Assembly: GCA_019114265.1 (NCBI GenBank)
Contig: DXFV01000054.1
Coordinates: 1 to 12,314, forward strand
From: Anaerofilum faecale
GTDB taxonomy: Bacteria; Bacillota; Clostridia; Oscillospirales; Ruminococcaceae
Length of the DNA: 12,314 nt
Direction of reading: 5' to 3'
In this document: positions 11,412-12,314 of the stretch, one piece after another
How positions within the stretch are numbered: position 1 is the first letter of the stretch
Layout of the letters: every line of letters begins with the position of its first letter
Notes under the pieces: generated by a model
Databases searched by the model: none
The model's input: only the letters and a program-made list of their open reading frames with translations
What the model was told of the DNA's origin: nothing
Translations under genes and position numbers: made by a program

Positions 11412-11415
11412 CGCA
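11412..11415. other. attR core (CGCA)
   Basis: CGCA here matches attL. The codon CGC at 11412-11414 is in frame with the downstream helicase-primase residues TKDNREAVKRDNNN, so the join to 475-478 is exact at the coding level. Confidence 0.75.
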
Positions 11416-11783
11416 CAAAAGACAATCGGGAGGCTGTCAAACGAGATAACAACAATATCTTTGATTTTCTGGATTCAGACGGGTATATTCGCCGGAAAGC
11501 CAATATGTCTGCTAGCTCTAAAGAGCTGTATGAGGCATACCAGATTTACTGCACCGAGAACAATCTGCCTGCCCTGAAACCTCGCAGTTTCAGCGAAGCC
11601 CTGATCGCCTGCCAGAGCCGCTACAATCTGGAATACTGTAACAATGTGACCAATGCCGCCGGACGGCGGGTGCGTGGCTTTCTGGGAATTGAGGTTCTGG
11701 TAAGAAATAATATGTCGGTGTTTTCCGGTGATTCGATGCGTACGTACGTACCGGAAGACGTGCCGGAAGAATGGCGGCGCTAA
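11412..11783 (+). CDS. Helicase-primase C-terminal part, separated by the insertion
   Basis: The segment encodes RTKDNREAVKRDNNNIFDFL, then DGYIRRKANMSASSKELYEA, an aromatic-rich stretch around CTENNLPALKPRSFSEALIA and a C-terminal PEDVPEEWRR. This fits the C-terminal region of D5-type helicase-primases that follows the ATPase domain. It is the continuation of the fragment at 1-477. In the integrated state it lacks its promoter and start; open frame extends upstream to 11274 but those residues come from the insert. It may be silent or translated from an internal start. It ends 105 bases before the relaxase gene. Confidence 0.82.
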   Translation, partial: RTKDNREAVKRDNNNIFDFLDSDGYIRRKANMSASSKELYEAYQIYCTENNLPALKPRSFSEALIACQSRYNLEYCNNVTNAAGRRVRGFLGIEVLVRNNMSVFSGDSMRTYVPEDVPEEWRR

Positions 11784-11813
11784 TATCGGGGAGCGGACGC
11801 TGTACGTACGTAC
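11740..11813. repeat. Two copies of GTACGTACGTAC
   Basis: The 12-bp palindrome occurs at 11740-11751, inside the end of the helicase-primase gene, and at 11802-11813, in the gap before the relaxase gene. They start 62 bp apart. They could mark a relaxase or regulator site. No MobV-type nick sequence was recognised in 11784-11888, although an oriT is expected upstream of mob genes. Confidence 0.7.
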
Positions 11814-11888
11814 ACTTTGATTGACCGCTGTACGCTCTTTATAGCAATTCACACAGTAATTTGAGAAACGGAAAAAGGAGGACAACAT

Positions 11889-12314
11889 ATGAGTAAGCCG
11901 CAGTATGCCATTCTCCGTTTTGCCAAGTACAAGGGACCGGAGATCGGGAATATTGAAGCCCACAACGAGCGCACCAAAGAGAAATACGCCAGCAACCCCG
12001 ATGTGGACATCAGCAGGAGTAAGTATAATTTCCATCTGATCGAGCCGAAACGAAAATATCGTGCGGAGGCGGAGCGGCAAATCAAAGAAGCCGGTTGCCG
12101 TACCCGGTCAGACAGTGTTCGAGTCGTGGAAGCTTTGGTAACTGCCACACCGGAGTTCTTTCATGGAAAGAAAAAATCTGAGATCAGGGCCTATTTTCAA
12201 GAGGCGCTGACCTTTCTCCAGCAAAACCAAGCCCCCAAAACAATCATATCCGCTGTGGTGCATATGGACGAGAAAACGCCCCATATGCACCTTTCTTTTG
12301 TCCCGCTGACTGCG
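11889..12314 (+). CDS. MobV-family relaxase (Mob/Pre), N-terminal part
   Basis: This protein nicks the transfer origin and pilots DNA during mobilisation. 142 residues are visible before the window ends. The family signature is clear: an early R-K-Y-rich segment (MSKPQYAILRFAKYKG), AHNERTKEKYASNPDVD near 24-40, KYNFHLI near 45-51, and the metal-binding HMDEKTPHMHLSFVPLT near 125-141 with the HxDEKTPHMH motif. AAGGAGG is seven bases before the ATG. It belongs to the outer element, next to the helicase-primase, an arrangement typical of Clostridia mobilizable elements such as the Tn4451 type that pair a MobV protein with other mobility functions. Confidence 0.93.
   Translation, partial: MSKPQYAILRFAKYKGPEIGNIEAHNERTKEKYASNPDVDISRSKYNFHLIEPKRKYRAEAERQIKEAGCRTRSDSVRVVEALVTATPEFFHGKKKSEIRAYFQEALTFLQQNQAPKTIISAVVHMDEKTPHMHLSFVPLTA

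Noticed and set aside
1..12314. tRNA or rRNA genes, resistance genes, capsid or conjugation genes
   Set aside because: Looked for and not seen; the integration site is a protein gene, not a tRNA.

Overview
The window shows one mobile element inserted into another. The host is probably a Gram-positive Clostridia-type bacterium; an Oscillospirales gut anaerobe such as a Faecalibacterium or Gemmiger relative is a guess. This rests on near-consensus sigma-A promoters, strong AGGAGG ribosome sites, tight GC-rich genes, a large serine recombinase and a MobV relaxase. No host chromosomal gene or taxonomic marker is visible.

Flanks: bases 1-477 encode the Walker A/B helicase part of a phage/plasmid D5/VapE-type helicase-primase. 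Its C-terminal part resumes in frame at 11412, and a MobV relaxase gene follows at 11889. The outer unit is therefore a mobilizable element. Between the halves sits an insert of about 10.94 kb bounded by a shared CGCA (475-478 and 11412-11415). Precise removal rejoins ...TESPR with TKDNREAV... in frame, which fixes the insert boundaries to within a few bases.

Insert, left to right: a strong terminator; a large serine recombinase (minus strand) whose last codons cross attL; a probable small RNA with a consensus promoter and terminator; dinD (minus); a 0.94-kb non-coding stretch packed with different short hairpins; a CI-like repressor (minus) divergent from a Cro-like regulator with paired operators; an eight-gene plus-strand operon (Cro-like, excisionase-like, Rha-like, a small HTH protein and four unknown small proteins); a non-coding stretch with a second probable small RNA on the minus strand; an HUH replication initiator; a sigma-70-family factor; a probably decayed stretch; a ribbon-helix-helix protein (minus); tiny ORFs with good promoters; and an AT-rich, palindrome-bearing right end.

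Working model (inference): a CI/Cro-type switch with SOS-linked DinD controls an operon leading to excision by the serine recombinase and replication by the HUH Rep. The Rep is possibly limited by an antisense RNA and a CopG-like protein, as in pMV158-type plasmids. Excision would restore the helicase-primase of the outer element. The least explained features are the hairpin array at 3149-3857 and the octamer CAAAGCGG, which I counted 26 times in the insert and not at all in the flanks.
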